A DNA stretch of 64,000 bases from Pogonophryne albipinna (GCA_028583405.1 CM053246.1:2290570-2354569); one strand, 5' to 3'; numbered from the stretch's first letter, positions 13,653 to 24,729 are shown. Made by a program: numbers and translations. The notes: generated by a model from the sequence alone, not told the origin.

Positions 13653-14440
13653 AGGGTGCATTCACACCAGCCTTTTATAGTCCGGTTGAATCGAACCCTG
13701 GTGCGTTTAGCCGCTTGGTGCGGTTCATTTGGGTCGGTGTGAATGCAGTCCGACACCTCTTAAGTGAACTAAACAACCAGACTCTGGTCCACTAAAAAAG
13801 GTGGTCTCGGAACGCTTGCTTGCGAACTCTGGAGCAGTTAATTGCTGGTGTGAACGCAGTCCGCACCAAAACATAGGAAGCGTAATTTACCTGTCACAAG
13901 AATGCGGATGTCTTCAAAAATCTTTATCGAAAGAGTCTTTCAAGACATCCGCGGTTGTTTAGTTAAAGAGTGAAGCAGAATTAAGTGTTGAACAATGTCG
14001 TGTAAAGTAAAAATTCTCCGTCAGCTACATAAAAGTAAGAACACCTGTCGTCGGTGAAATGCCCCTCCTTACTGCAGAACGTCTCTCATTATGTTATAAT
14101 GTTTTTTAACGGACGTTGTCTGATTATATAATCATATGCGCGGGCCGCTAGTGTCTGTTGATCTCCAGATTAACAGCAGCATGAGAATAACCTGCCGAAA
14201 GTGCCGATGCTCCATGGCGGAGGCTCCGGTAGAAATGGCCGGGATTTACGTTTTTACCCCCTTAATGTCTGACCAATGGTTGAACTGCATTTCCGTGCAC
14301 ATGACTTGTGTTTAAAGTTTATAGTCCGTTTGAGTTTTGCCCGTGTGAACGCAAACCGAACCTTCTGAAAAATGAAACCATGTAACAAACTGTGGTCTGG
14401 TGCGCACCAGAGAGTGGACTATTAGGTGTGAATGCACCCT
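13653..14440. mobile_element. MITE with GGTGCATTCACACC ends (Harbinger-like?)
   Basis: The inverted ends AGGGTGCATTCACACC and GGTGTGAATGCACCCT bound 788 bp of non-coding DNA that contains further GGTGTGAA(T/C)GCAGTCCG words. If the ends are taken as GGGTGC, the flanking triplets are TCA and TTA. That could be a mutated 3-bp TTA duplication as used by PIF/Harbinger elements. There is no transposase. Confidence 0.65.
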
Positions 14441-14824
14441 TAAAGTACACCCTGTAGTGTAGGGAGTAAAACTCTAACACAGAAAAAACCTCCCCAAAAC
14501 GCCTTGTTGGATTTCCAATGTTTTCTTCCTGGGTATCGCTACGTAGGGATACCCAGTAGCCACGCCCAGAGCTATGGCCGCACCCTCTGCCAGCCGAACA
14601 TATATACTGTTGTACGCTCAGGTTCAGTTCAAAACTGTGAGTCTGTAAGTACGCATTGTTGTTTGTGTATTTATGATGTTTAAAACAAACAAGGTATCTA
14701 CCACGACTATTTAAATGGGTAAACGTTTTTGGGGCTGCTAAGCCATTGACACAGTGCAGTGCTAACTGGGCTAACTAAGTTGCTAGCGTTTCCATATATC
14801 AACTCAAATGTCAGCAGATGTCTT

Positions 14825-14933
14825 ACATGTATCTCATACCAGGAGAATGTCTGCATTCACACACAAAATACTCATAGAGTCTATGAGTATTTCGTGTGTG
14901 AATACAAACATTCTCCTGCTATGAGATACATGT
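14825..14933. repeat. 54-bp-arm hairpin beside the Gypsy insertion
   Basis: Two 54-nt arms meet with a single-base loop and about four mismatches. The arms contain ACATGTATCTCAT and TCACACACNAAATACTCATAGA. The hairpin ends two bases before the 5-bp target duplication of the Gypsy element, so the retrotransposon entered at the foot of a strong inverted repeat. Confidence 0.85.
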
Positions 14934-14940
14934 CACAATG

Positions 14941-15397
14941 TGTTGTGTCCCGTCAATTATGTTATGTTTTGTCATGTTAGTTTAGTGTATGTTCCACTTC
15001 CTGTTTTAGTTTGTACTCACCTTGTCTCATTCCAGGTCCCTTTACTTCCTGCTCTGGTTCCTTTTCCCGCCATCGTCAGTGTCTGCCCCGCCCCTGATTG
15101 TTTCCACCTGTGCCCACTTACCTCATGTATATATTGTCCTGTCTCCCCTTGTTAGTTGTTAGTTGTCGGTTTGTCTTGTTCATTGCTCCAAGAAGTAAGA
15201 TCTAAGCCATTGTTTAATGAAAGTCAGTGTTTTGCCTTTTACCCTCCACGAGAGCGCTTTACATTTTGTCACTTTGTTATTTCCTCTAAAAGAGTGATTT
15301 TGTTTTTTGCAAGTAAAGACTATTTTTTTCTTCAAACCTTTTTGTCTCTGGGTCGTGCATTTGAGTCCTCCAAGCTATTGAGTCAAGGTTCCTAACA
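14941..15397 (+). repeat. Gypsy 5' LTR
   Basis: A 457-bp TG...CA repeat starting TGTTGTGTCCCGTC and ending TTCCTAACA. A TATA box (TGTATATATT, 15125-15134) precedes a likely transcription start near 15160-15165. Compared with the 3' LTR it carries one extra 7-bp TTAGTTG-type unit exactly at that start region, two fewer T in a T run, and two base substitutions. Confidence 0.95.
15165..15176 (+). promoter_or_regulatory. Presumed transcript start region matching the primer-binding site
   Basis: The segment GTCGGTTTGTC, 30-40 bp after the TATA box, can pair with CGAACCGAC just downstream of the LTR (15398-15410) over about 10 bases including one G-U pair. Tf1/sushi-type elements are known to prime reverse transcription with the 5' end of their own mRNA. 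No tRNA-like TGG site follows this LTR. Confidence 0.55.
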
Positions 15398-15413
15398 GAA
15401 CGAACCGACCAAT

Positions 15414-16478
15414 ATGGACTCAGCCGACCCCAAGACGCTCCAGACTGCCCTGTCTGCACAGGGAAACATCATCTATCAGCACCAGGAGCAGCTAAAAACC
15501 ATTAGCCATGGAGTGAAAGACCTTTCAGATCGCCAGGAGGATGTCCAAACCTCTGTCACGTCGCAGGTGAACCAGCTGGCAGAACAGCTCCACAGAGTCC
15601 TCACTCATCTAGAGACAATTTCTACAGCTCCGATTTCTGCTACGCCACCTGATGCTAATCCTGCTGCTAATCAGGCCGAGGTCAGTTTCTCTCCTGTCCC
15701 ACTGCGGTTGGCATCGCCAGAGAAATATTCAGGTGAATCTGGCAACTGCAGAACCTTCCTAGTCCAGTGTGACCTGCACTACAAACTTAACCCAGCCGCG
15801 TTTGTGTCAGATGAGGCTAAAATAGCATTTATGGTCTCCCATTTAACTGGCAGAGCTGCCGCATGGGCCACTGCGGAGTGGTCAAGAGACTCCAGTATAT
15901 GTAGATCTTTCACAGCATTCAAAGACACTATGAGCAGGATTTTTGATCTTACCTCACCTGCCGCTGAGGCCACCCGTGTACTCATGCAGCTCAAACAGCA
16001 CCCACGGCCAGTGTTAGATTATGCCATAGAGTTCCGTACCATAGCCATAGACAGTGGCTGGAACACCCCAGCATTAATAGACGCTTTCCGGAATGGACTC
16101 TCTGAAACCATCAAAGACCACCTGGCTCCACTAGAACTACCACAAGACCTGGAATCGCTGATTTCCATGTCTATCCGAGTTGATAACCGCCTCAGAGAAA
16201 GAGAGAGAGAACGGCGCCGAACTGCAACAAGACATCCAAGCCACCAGGGGCGCTCTCTGGATAAGCAGCATTCATGGGATCCCTTGTTTCACTCTTCATC
16301 AGGCCCAGCAGGAACAGCGCCATCACAGGCACCGGAGGAGCCAATGCAGCTCGGGAGAACAAGGATTTCTCCAGAGGAAAGACGGCGCCGCCTGCAGGAG
16401 GGATGCTGCTTTTACTGTGGCCAATCGGGTCACCAGCAGGCAGCATGCCCGGGAAAAGGGCATGCTCACCAACCATGA
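15414..16478 (+). CDS. gag: Gypsy Gag polyprotein
   Basis: A 354-residue structural protein that would form the retrotransposon particle and bind its RNA. The N-terminal ~70 residues are predicted coiled coil (heptad-like Leu/Gln-rich). The centre (about 95-255) is a retrotransposon-gag capsid-like region. A basic Arg-rich segment around 265-280 is followed by one CCHC zinc knuckle of pattern C-x2-C-x4-H-x4-C (CFYCGQSGHQQAAC) at about 330-343. The start is the first ATG after the LTR, 17 bases past its end. Overall resemblance is to sushi-class Gag, the ancestor of PEG10/RTL proteins. The frame is uninterrupted, and the pol remnants lie in another frame downstream. It is expressed only if the 5' LTR is active. 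Confidence 0.9.
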   Translation: MDSADPKTLQTALSAQGNIIYQHQEQLKTISHGVKDLSDRQEDVQTSVTSQVNQLAEQLHRVLTHLETISTAPISATPPDANPAANQAEVSFSPVPLRLASPEKYSGESGNCRTFLVQCDLHYKLNPAAFVSDEAKIAFMVSHLTGRAAAWATAEWSRDSSICRSFTAFKDTMSRIFDLTSPAAEATRVLMQLKQHPRPVLDYAIEFRTIAIDSGWNTPALIDAFRNGLSETIKDHLAPLELPQDLESLISMSIRVDNRLRERERERRRTATRHPSHQGRSLDKQHSWDPLFHSSSGPAGTAPSQAPEEPMQLGRTRISPEERRRRLQEGCCFYCGQSGHQQAACPGKGHAHQP

Positions 16479-16646
16479 GGAGGGCGTTGGTGAGCAAGAT
16501 TTCCTCGAACTATCCTCCTCGCACACTCACCCAGGTTAAAGTCACAGTTAACAGTCCTGTAGAGTCCCACAAACTGTTGCAGTTTCGGTTAGAAGCTCAG
16601 ATTTTCCTGACCTTTCCAAGGTCCCCTCATGCTACTATGACCTTAA

Positions 16647-18685
16647 CCTCTTAAGCCCTGAGCCTGTTTTTCAGGTTTCAGGCTCGAAAATGCCACTAAC
16701 ACAACAAAGACTATATCTTCACTTCTAAAAGGGGTAAATTAATCAACTTTTCTCTCAAAGCAAGGTTACATCTGTGAGTTGGATGTAGAAGTGTCAGAAT
16801 CAATATAGATGTTTTTATTTTAAAGTAAATTCAGATGGAACATAGTAAAAACATGTAAATTCTAATGTCCGCCTAAAAAATACCCATTACTTATAGTAAA
16901 AACCACCCTTGAATGATGGGTTAGTAGACTAAAAGCTTTAGGAATCCAAACTATAACATATAATAAGTACCCTGTATCAAGATTGATGAAAAACAAGTTA
17001 AATTTGACCTTTTTAGAGAAGTTTAGAAAAATAAAGTCCAGGCGGACTCACCTCTGGGTAATTTGGGAACCATCAGTTCCATTTGAACTTTTTCACTGTA
17101 AAAATCATTTTATTACTTTGAATTTTCACTATAGGTATTCATTCCATCCAAATACAACTGTTGTGAAAAAAATAAAAATAAAATATAAGAATATATATAT
17201 ACTCTGTTATCCTCTTAGGCAAGGCAAGTTTATTTATATAGCACTTATAGGCCCCACGGACCGAAATCGCGTCATTTGCAGGAAACAACATCTAAGGAAC
17301 CTTACTATTTAATAAACTATGAATATTTTATATCCATATAACGGGGAAAAACTCATTTAACTGATCTTTTTCATTTATTTTTTCAAAAAAAACACAATGC
17401 TAACAGTGAGCATCTGAATTAGCCCCGAGCGAAAAATGCTAACCTATTACTGCACCGAAAATCACTCCTAGCTCCCTTATTACTTATCCTAGCTCCCTTA
17501 TTACTTATCCTAGCTGCACATCCAACACATCGTTTTTGATCGTAAAGACACAGAATCTAACGGTGCCCACCTCAACACTGAAAGATACAAACTTGCGACG
17601 TTATCAACAAAAACGTACATCAAAACAAGTGGAGTTAGGTACTAGCATGCGCTAGGCTAATGGCTTACCTTCGTCTTTGCCTGGTCTAAACTGGTCTTCA
17701 ATGGCATTAAAACGATAAAAACGATGATGTAGTTAATCCATAGGTTAATATCCAATGTGGCTGTGTCCCCTTTGAAATGTTCTGATAATCTATAAGCAAT
17801 AAAACTGCAATTCCGTTATCTGCTGTCCGCTCTGTCCTCCGTGTGTTCTGGGTCCTGCTGTAATGCCTGCTGTTATGTAGTAAACAATAAATGAAGCCGC
17901 CTGCGTAAAGTACTTAAACTGGCTGGCATTCTTTATACTTTACGCAGGACCGTATCTCTGGAACCCATTGGTCGATTCGTGTGATTTACACCTTTTTCTT
18001 AACCATCAGAACCAATAGAATCGATGGGCAGTTCCCAAATCAACGTAAACATTACCATAGCGGACGTAATAGAGAAACGGACAAAGCATATCTAAAAGTG
18101 CACGCCTGGACGGCGAAACTTTATACCCAGTATATTGCCATAAATATGATGAAGGATTATCAGTCAAAATTTCTACGTGACACAAAGACATTGGATTAAC
18201 CTTGAGCGGCGTTTTTATTCCGGTGAACACAACTTTTGATCACAAATCAAAAAAGGTAAGACGAAATTATTGTAATATTTTTGAAACCGGATGTTGTTTA
18301 CTTTCTCTTTTCTGGCTGATAGCTCCGCAATTCGGGGTCCTACAGTGATGATATTACATGTGTGGAGTCTGTGGAGTCTCAGCTTTAAATCGTATATCTT
18401 GTTTGTGCAGTTACGATAAGTAATAAGGGCATTTCTACCGTGAGTGCTGTGCAAAATCCGTTAGCATTAGTTAGCATTTTTTCGCTCCATGCTAATTCAA
18501 AGGCTTGGTATTACTCTTGTGTTTCTTTTAGCTAAAAATGGTTCACATTGTCAGTTAGCGGAGTTTCTTAGCGTTAAAAGGGTATGGAACATTAATAGTT
18601 TCATAAATGTTAAGAAGCCCTGAGACATAGTCTCATAAAAAAACGGTGGGAGGGGTCCCCTGGGGGGACCCTCGGGCTTAAGAGG
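16647..18685. mobile_element. TTAA element, CCTCTTAAGCCC family, copy A (piggyBac-like)
   Basis: The inverted ends CCTCTTAAGCCC and GGGCTTAAGAGG are flanked by TTAA at 16643-16646 and 18686-18689. It lies in the Gypsy pol frame, and the flanking codons join in frame if one TTAA is kept, so the insertion is clean. The 2,039 bp have no transposase. The backbone matches copy B (29550-37904) in opposite orientation and the shorter copy C (45745-46916). TTAA targeting and CC(Y) ends suggest a non-autonomous piggyBac-type element. It is younger than the young Gypsy that hosts it. Confidence 0.9.
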
Positions 18686-19844
18686 TTAAGGAGGTTTTTA
18701 ATAAAACCAAAGCTCTGTCACTGCCTCCTCATCGTCCTTTTGACTGTGCCATCGACCTGCTGCCTGGCGCACCCATCCCTAGGGGGCGCTTATTTTCCAT
18801 CTCGGGACCGGAGCGTGCGGCCATGGACGATTACATCTCCTCCTCGTTGAAAACGGGGATAATCCGTCCCTCTTCGTCACCTGCTGGTGCAGGATTCTTC
18901 TTTGTGGGTAAGAAGGATGGGTCGCTCAGGCCATGCATTGACTACAGCCCATTGAACAAAATAACTGTTAAGAACCGCCACCCACTCCCGCTGATGTCTT
19001 CAGCATTTGAACTGCTTCAAACAGCTAAAGTTTTTACCAAACTCGATCTTAGGAATGCTTACCACCTCGTCAGGATTAGAGAGGGAGACGAGTGGAAAAC
19101 GGGGTTCAACACCCCAAGCGGACATTATGAATATCGGGTCATGCCTTTTGGACTATGTAATGCTCCTGCTGTATTTCAGGCCATGGTAAATGACATTTTG
19201 AGAGAGTATTTGAATGTTTCTGTTTTCGTGTATCTGGATGATATTTTGATTTTCTCCCCAGATAGTCAGTCTCATGTCATGCATGTCCGCCAAGTTCTCC
19301 AGAAGCTTCTTGAGAATCAGTTGTATGTGAAAGCTGAAAAGTGCGACTTCCATGCAACCACTGTCTCCTTTCTGGGCTATATTGTCACCGCCAATCAGGT
19401 GCAGATGGATCCATCCAAGGTCAGTGCGGTGGCCAACTGGTCCACTCTGGATAGCAGCAAAAAGGGTCAGCAATTCCTGGGGTTTGCCAACTTTTATCGG
19501 AAGTTTATACGCAACTTCAGTTCTGTAGCCGCACCTTTGCATGCTCTCACCTCCTCTAAAGTCTCCTTTCAGTGGACCTCCCAGGCCGAGTCCGCCTTCC
19601 AATGCCTCAAGAAGAGATTCACCACGGCACCTGTACTCACTGTTCCGGATCCCCAGAGACAGTTTGTGGTTGAGGTTGACGCATCCAACGAGGGCATCGG
19701 GGCTGTGTTGTCCCAGAGATCCTCCGAGGATAACAGGATGCACCCCTGTGTCTATCTATCGCGTAAGTTGACCTCAGCTGAAAAAAATTATGATGTGGGG
19801 AACAAGGAGTTACTAGCTGTCAAAGCAGCTTTGGAGGAGTGGAG

Positions 19845-20321
19845 TGTAGTGGAAATTTCATATTTCACCTTATATGCTAAACCAAATGCTTCTCCTAACA
19901 TTGTCTAAAAACACCTATATCATTTCCTGAGATGTGCTGTCTTCTTCTCTTCAAGGCCACACAGCTGATTGTTCAGACTAGGGTGAGACTCACACAAAGT
20001 CTAAACAAGAACGTCCCTGGTTCTGAGACACTAGCTACAGCTCAAGGACAGGGGTCTAATAACAATGAGACCTTGTGAAGACAGATGTCTGAACTTTCCT
20101 CCCTTTCTCTCTGTATATAAGCTTTGCTATTTTATTATATCTGCGCACACTCTCTCAGATTATTTATACTCTGTGAGACCTGTGTCTCTGTGTTGCATTT
20201 TTATGTTATTTGAAGCTTCAAATAAATTAACCAGAAAGACAACTCTGTTCGTTTCACCATTTATTTGTTTAACTACTGTGACTTGTACTCTCCAGTATTG
20301 AGCCTTAAGATTTCCACAACA
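19845..20321. mobile_element. Solo LTR (retrovirus-like) inserted in RNase H
   Basis: A 477-bp unit starts TGTAGTGGAAAT and ends ATTTCCACAACA, a TG...CA unit with short inverted ends. The 4-bp duplication GGAG is at 19841-19844 and 20322-20325. It has a TATA box (TGTATATAAG, about 20113-20122) and an AATAAA poly(A) signal (20221-20226), the order expected of U3-R-U5. No internal region remains, so it is probably the product of LTR-LTR recombination. A 4-bp duplication is usual for gamma-type endogenous retroviruses, but the family is not identified. Confidence 0.85.
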
Positions 20322-21984
20322 GGAGACACTGGCTAGAAGGGGCGGAGCAACCATTTCTTGTTTGGACTGACCACAAGAATTTAGAATATGTTAGGAAAGC
20401 CAAGCGACTAAATTCACGTCAGGCCCGGTGGACGCTGTTCTTCAGCAGATTTAACTTCATATTGTCTTTTCGGCCCGGTACACAAAACCGTAAGCCAGAC
20501 ACACTGTCTCGTCTCTTTGAGCCTGAACATAATGCCAAGGAACCAGTATCAATCCTTCCACTGAACTGTGTGGTTGGGTCGGTAACATGGCAGATAGAAA
20601 CAGATGTGAAGCAGGCGAATGTTGTGAGCCCGGCACCCAGCGAGTGTCCAGGCAACCGCTTGTTTGTCCCTGTGTCTTTACGCTCTCAGGTAATCCACTG
20701 GGCTCACACGTCCAAGTTCACATGCCATCCGGGTGTCCGACGAACAATGTTTGCCATAAAGCAGCGGTTCTGGTGGCCGGCCATGAAAAAAGAGGTCTCC
20801 GAGTACGTGGCGGCCTGTCCAGTGTGTGCCCGGAATAAGACCTCGTCCCGGGCCCAGATGGGTCTTCTCCAGCCCCTCCCAGTGCCTCAGCGACCATGGT
20901 CGCACATCTCCATGGGCTTTGTGACTGGACTACCGCCCTCCAAAGGTAACACTACCGTCCTGACGGTGGTAGACCGTTTCTCAAAGATGGCACATTTCAT
21001 TCCTCTGCTCAAACTTCCCTCTGCCAAGAAGACGGCAGAGGTCATGTTAACTCACGTGTTCAGAATCCATGGTTTCCCCAGTGACATAGTTTCCGACAGA
21101 GGACCACAGTTCATTTCCAACTTCTGGAAGGAGTTTTGCCAGCTCCTCGGCGCCACCGTCGGCTTATCTTCCGGTTACCACCCGCAGTCCAACGGTCAGA
21201 CAGAGCGCCTGAACCAAGACCTCGAAACATACCTCAGGTGCCTCGTGTCCCAGAAGCAGACCACTTGGAGCGACCACCTTACCTGGATAGAGTATGCCCA
21301 CAACACTCTCCCCTCGGCTGCCACGGGTCTTTCCCCTTTCCAGTGTGCTAATGGGTACCAGCCTCCTCTCTTCCCTGCTAATGAGGAAGAAGTCAAGGTT
21401 CCATCCGCGCATGCCATGGTCCGACGCTGTCGGCGGGTTTGGGCCAGTGCTCGGCAGGCGCTACTCCGGACCTCGACTCGGATGAAGTCAGCGGCGGATC
21501 GTCACCGGCGTGCGGCTCCCCTCTACAGGGCGGGCCAGAAAGTCTGGCTCTCCACCAAAGATCTACCCCTACACGTTCACTCCAAGAAGTTGGCACCGAG
21601 GTTTGTGGGTCCTTTCCCAATTTCAAGAGTCATTAACCCTGTCTCTGTGCGCCTCAAACTCCCCAGATCTTTGAGGGTCCATCCCACGTTTCACGTGAGC
21701 AAACTCAAGCCAGTTCGAGAGAGCACTCTGGTTCCCGCCTCCAAGCCCCCTCCACCACCCCGGATCATTGAAGGTGGCCTGGTGTACACAGTTAGGAGAC
21801 TTCTGGCGGTCCGCAAACGGGGCAGAGGACGACAATTCTTGGTTGATTGAGAGGGTTACGGCACTGAGGAACGTTGTTGGGTCTCCTCAACGTTCATTGT
21901 GGACAAGACACTCATCAGTGACTTCTATGATCGTCACCCGGAGCAGCCTGGGCCGTCAGGAGTCGGCCCTAGAAGGGGGGGTAC

Positions 21985-22436
21985 TGTTGTGTCCCGTCAA
22001 TTATGTTAAGTTTTGTCATGTTAGTTTAGTGTATGTTCCACTTCCTGTTTTAGTTTGTACTCACCTTGTCTCATTCCAGGTCCCTTTACTTCCTGCTCTG
22101 GTTCCTTTTCCCGCCATCGTCAGTGTCTGCCCCGCCCCTGATTGTTTCCACCTGTGCCCACTTACCTCATGTATATATTGTCCTGTCTCCCCTTGTTAGT
22201 TGTCGGTTTGTCTTGTTCATTGCTCCAAGAAGTAAGATCTAAGCCATTGTTTAATGAAAGTCAGTGTTTTGCCTTTTACCCTCCACGAGAGCGCTTTACA
22301 TTTTGTCAGTTTGTTATTTCCTCTAAAAGAGTGATTTTGTTTTTTGCAAGTAAAGACTATTTTTTTTTCTTCAAACCTTTTTGTCTCTGGGTCGTGCATT
22401 TGAGTCCTCCAAGCTATTGAGTCAAGGTTCCTAACA
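21985..22436 (+). repeat. Gypsy 3' LTR
   Basis: A 452-bp copy of the 5' LTR that lacks the 7-bp duplication at the start site and has two extra T. It is preceded by the polypurine tract AGAAGGGGGG and followed by the duplicated CAATG. Its TATA box (22171-22180) would also point transcription into the flank. Confidence 0.95.
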
Positions 22437-23070
22437 CAATGTTTGACATAGACAGTATACTCCGGGTGATTTACCGTACGGTCAGTCGCAAAACTTAATT
22501 ACATTATAGTTGGCGTTCCTAGCGTGTATGCTACCGAGCTAAACAAGAAGGCTACCTAGAGCTAGACATGCTAGGGAAAACATTGTTTTTATGCCAGCTA
22601 CAATGAATGACCGAACGTAGCAGACGGGTGAGATTGCAATTGTAAACATGTTCTTGCTAGCCTAATATGAACCACTAGCTGTTGTTCATAGTAGGTTGGC
22701 ATATTACACTGAACAAGCAAACGTAGGTTAGCATATTAATCTAGCTGGCAAGCTAACGAACCTAAAACAACTAAGTTTCTCTAATATTTTGTGATTTGCA
22801 TTTGATTTTGTCCAGCCAGATCAGGAAACTCCTGGCGTATCTGGCGGACAACACATGACGGGATGACCACTCGTCCTGCCTCGTCCTAAGAAGCCCCAGC
22901 ACCAGCTTACAAAGCTGCGATAGGCAAGATGCCGAAAACGCCTATAAGGGGAGGAATGGATGATATACCGTGTATATATGTATATTTACACATGTTCATT
23001 TTGTACATTTCTAAAAATAAAGTTTGATGGAAATACTTAGTAGCCTTTCTTCCCTGAATTATTTGCTCCT

Positions 23071-23747
23071 TGTGGTGACAGTTACGGGACATAATTCACT
23101 GAGTCATATAGTGTGTGTTGCACCACGGACGAGTTAGTGAGTGCACCGGTGTTGTTGTTTAGTCTAGCTTGACATGAGTAGCGAGCAGATGTACGTCCCT
23201 TGTCTTTATACTTGTCAGGATTGGACTTTTGTGCGTTACATTTTGGTTTTATTTTGCTGTTCTGTGTTCCCTGTCGCATGTTTTCCTCCTTGTGTCTTGT
23301 CTGATCCTTCTTCCTGTGTTTGCCTTCCTGTCGTTAGTTTCCCTGGTGTGTCTGATTGTCTCATTGTGTTCACCTGCTGCCCTTGTGTTTCTCCCTCCTT
23401 TACCCAGCTGTTTCTTGTCCTGGGATTACCCTTCTTTGTATTTAGTCTTGACTTCCCCTGTGCTCCATGTCGGTTCATTGTTTGTCTTTCCCTTCATGTC
23501 ACGCTCCATGTTTGTCCTTGAAGTTTTGATCCTGGATTATTTACTCGTGCTCCCCTGTTTTGGTAATGTTAAGTTTGTCTCTTGTTTTCTTTTGTCATCG
23601 GCTTTTGTATATTAAAGCTCGCTTTTTGTTAATACTGCATTTGGGTCCTACCTTTTCCACGCATCGTATCAATACTAATAAATACTAATAAAGTGTGGAG
23701 TTCCATACTGAACACACCGCCTCTGACTCCCTTTCATCGGCTCTACA
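23071..23747 (+). repeat. 5' LTR of second Gypsy, split by a solo LTR
   Basis: About 213 bp of LTR sequence (23071-23212 and 23677-23747) match the 3' LTR at 26285-26487. Between them lies an unrelated 459-bp solo LTR that duplicated ATACT. Confidence 0.9.
23213..23671. mobile_element. Solo LTR inside the 5' LTR of another element
   Basis: A TG...CA unit starts TGTCAGGATTGGAC and ends CATCGTATCA, with the exact 5-bp duplication ATACT at 23208-23212 and 23672-23676. An ATTAAAGCTCGCTTTTTG block followed by GCATTTGGGTCCTACC resembles the R-U5 part of common fish Gypsy LTRs. No internal sequence remains. Confidence 0.85.
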
Positions 23748-23795
23748 CTGGTGACCCTGACGTTTTCGTGAAAGTTTCCGAAGACTTGATGAACA

Positions 23796-24013
23796 TGGCT
23801 GATCGCAATGTTTTTGTTAAACTTCCGGAGCATGCCGCTGCAGCGTGGTTCGCACACATGGAGGCCCACTTTGCCTGCCGACAAGTCCGTGACGGGGACT
23901 TGAAATACTTCCACGTGGTAGCAGCGCTGGGAAGCTCCACGTCATCCAGGTTGGTTGGATTTATCGAAGACCATGGCACACCATGCCACCATGCCACACC
24001 ATGGCAAATATGA
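23796..24013 (+). pseudogene. Gag remnant of second Gypsy, N-terminal part
   Basis: From the ATG at about 23796 the frame reads a small Gag of the type that begins MADRNVFVKLPEH and continues through a WFAHMEAHFACRQV block, the start of a Gypsy Gag. It breaks near 23985, where the short word CACCATG is repeated, and the C-terminal part resumes in another frame at about 24095. It is a decayed copy with no expected function. Confidence 0.7.
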
Positions 24014-24094
24014 GGCGATTAAGGCCCTTCTCCTTAAGACATTTAGCTTATCTGCTAAGGAGAGGGCCTGCCAGATTCTTGACATGCAAGGCCT

Positions 24095-24499
24095 ATGAGA
24101 CAGCAAGCCATCCCAGCTCATGGAGAAAATGCTGAATCTGCTGGGGGGGGGGGGGAAGATCCCCGGATATTATTTATGGAGACGTTCCTGCGCCACTTGC
24201 CTTCCCGGGTTCAGACGGGGCTAGCCAACACGTCCATTACGGAGCCCCGCGCCTTGGCTGAAGAGGCTGACTGTTTTTTCCTGGCTACCCAGCAGTCCGG
24301 TGCAAAGGCGTTAGCTGTGATGCTCAGTGCCCCCTCAACAGTTAAGAAGGCTTGGGGGAGGTTGGACGCTATGGTGCAAAGCCGGCGTGGGGACAAAGGA
24401 GAGTGTTTTTACCACGCGCGGTTCGGGGCCAGGGCGAAGAAGTGTATCGCTCCCTGCAGTTACAAACCTCCGGGAAACGGGGGAGCCGGTGCTCAGTAA
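24095..24499 (+). pseudogene. Gag C-terminal part with zinc-binding motif, second Gypsy
   Basis: The frame resumes with an RHLPSRVQTGLA block typical of the end of Gypsy capsid regions. It then has a Cys/His cluster (CFYHARFGARAKKC) that takes the place of a CCHC knuckle in this retrotransposon group. A run of nine or more G near 24145 lies in this part and is a likely site of frameshift or assembly error. The zinc cluster is followed directly, in another frame, by the protease remnant. Confidence 0.65.
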
Positions 24500-24729
24500 T
24501 GGCCCTGAGCGTTGGCGGCACGAGCAGGCTTCTCTTCATCAGCGACAGAGTCTCGGGAAGTTTGTTTCTGTGTGACACGGGCGCTCAACGGAGTGTTGTT
24601 CCGGCGTCGAGGGAGGACGTCGCTCGTGGAGGACACGGACCGCGGTTGACGACGGCTAATGACGGCCCCATTCGCACATACGGCGTGAGGCCTATGTGTT
24701 TGTGTATTGGAGGACAGCGGTTCAACTAG
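24499..24729 (+). pseudogene. Aspartic protease remnant of second Gypsy
   Basis: A frame overlapping the end of gag contains FLCDTGAQRSVVPAS, the DTGA active-site signature of retroelement aspartic proteases, about 75 residues before the frame stops. The protease would cut Gag and Pol. The stop at 24729 and the shift relative to reverse transcriptase show it is no longer translated as part of Pol. Confidence 0.75.

Larger units (their letters stand above)
16479..21850 (+). pseudogene. pol: Gypsy Pol (reverse transcriptase-RNase H-integrase), interrupted
   Basis: Pol should cleave, reverse-transcribe and integrate the element. After gag, only a short leader (to ~16575) precedes sequence belonging just upstream of reverse transcriptase, and no Asp-Ser/Thr-Gly protease motif is present, so the protease region is deleted. 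Reverse transcriptase (18690-19400) has the KLDLRNAYH block and a YLDD box. RNase H carries VEVDAS and NKELLAV, and its last Asp (VWTDH) lies beyond a solo LTR. Integrase has an HHCC zinc region (about 20695-20840). Its first catalytic Asp is replaced by Gly (HISMGFVTG), while SDRG and the Glu of SNGQTERL remain. A TGA at 21848-21850 ends the frame inside the chromodomain, whose remaining codons continue to the 3' LTR. Confidence 0.9.
14941..22436 (+). mobile_element. Gypsy (sushi/chromovirus-type) LTR retrotransposon, defective
   Basis: A complete insertion is bounded by two LTRs and the exact 5-bp target duplication CAATG (14936-14940, 22437-22441). The order is LTR, gag, pol with reverse transcriptase, RNase H, integrase and chromodomain, G-rich polypurine tract (21971-21982), LTR. 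Gag and pol resemble the sushi group from which the domesticated Peg10/Rtl genes came. The LTRs differ by two substitutions and two small indels, so the insertion is recent. It is non-functional: no protease is seen, a TTAA element (16647-18685) and a solo LTR (19845-20321) interrupt pol, one integrase catalytic Asp is lost and the chromodomain has a stop. Confidence 0.95.

Noticed and set aside
19153..19743. 196-residue minus-strand frame opposite reverse transcriptase
   Set aside because: It is the shadow of the Gypsy reverse transcriptase/RNase H on the other strand, with no family resemblance.
24140..24155. G run in the gag remnant as a programmed frameshift site
   Set aside because: The element is already broken in several places. 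A long G run is more likely slippage or assembly error.
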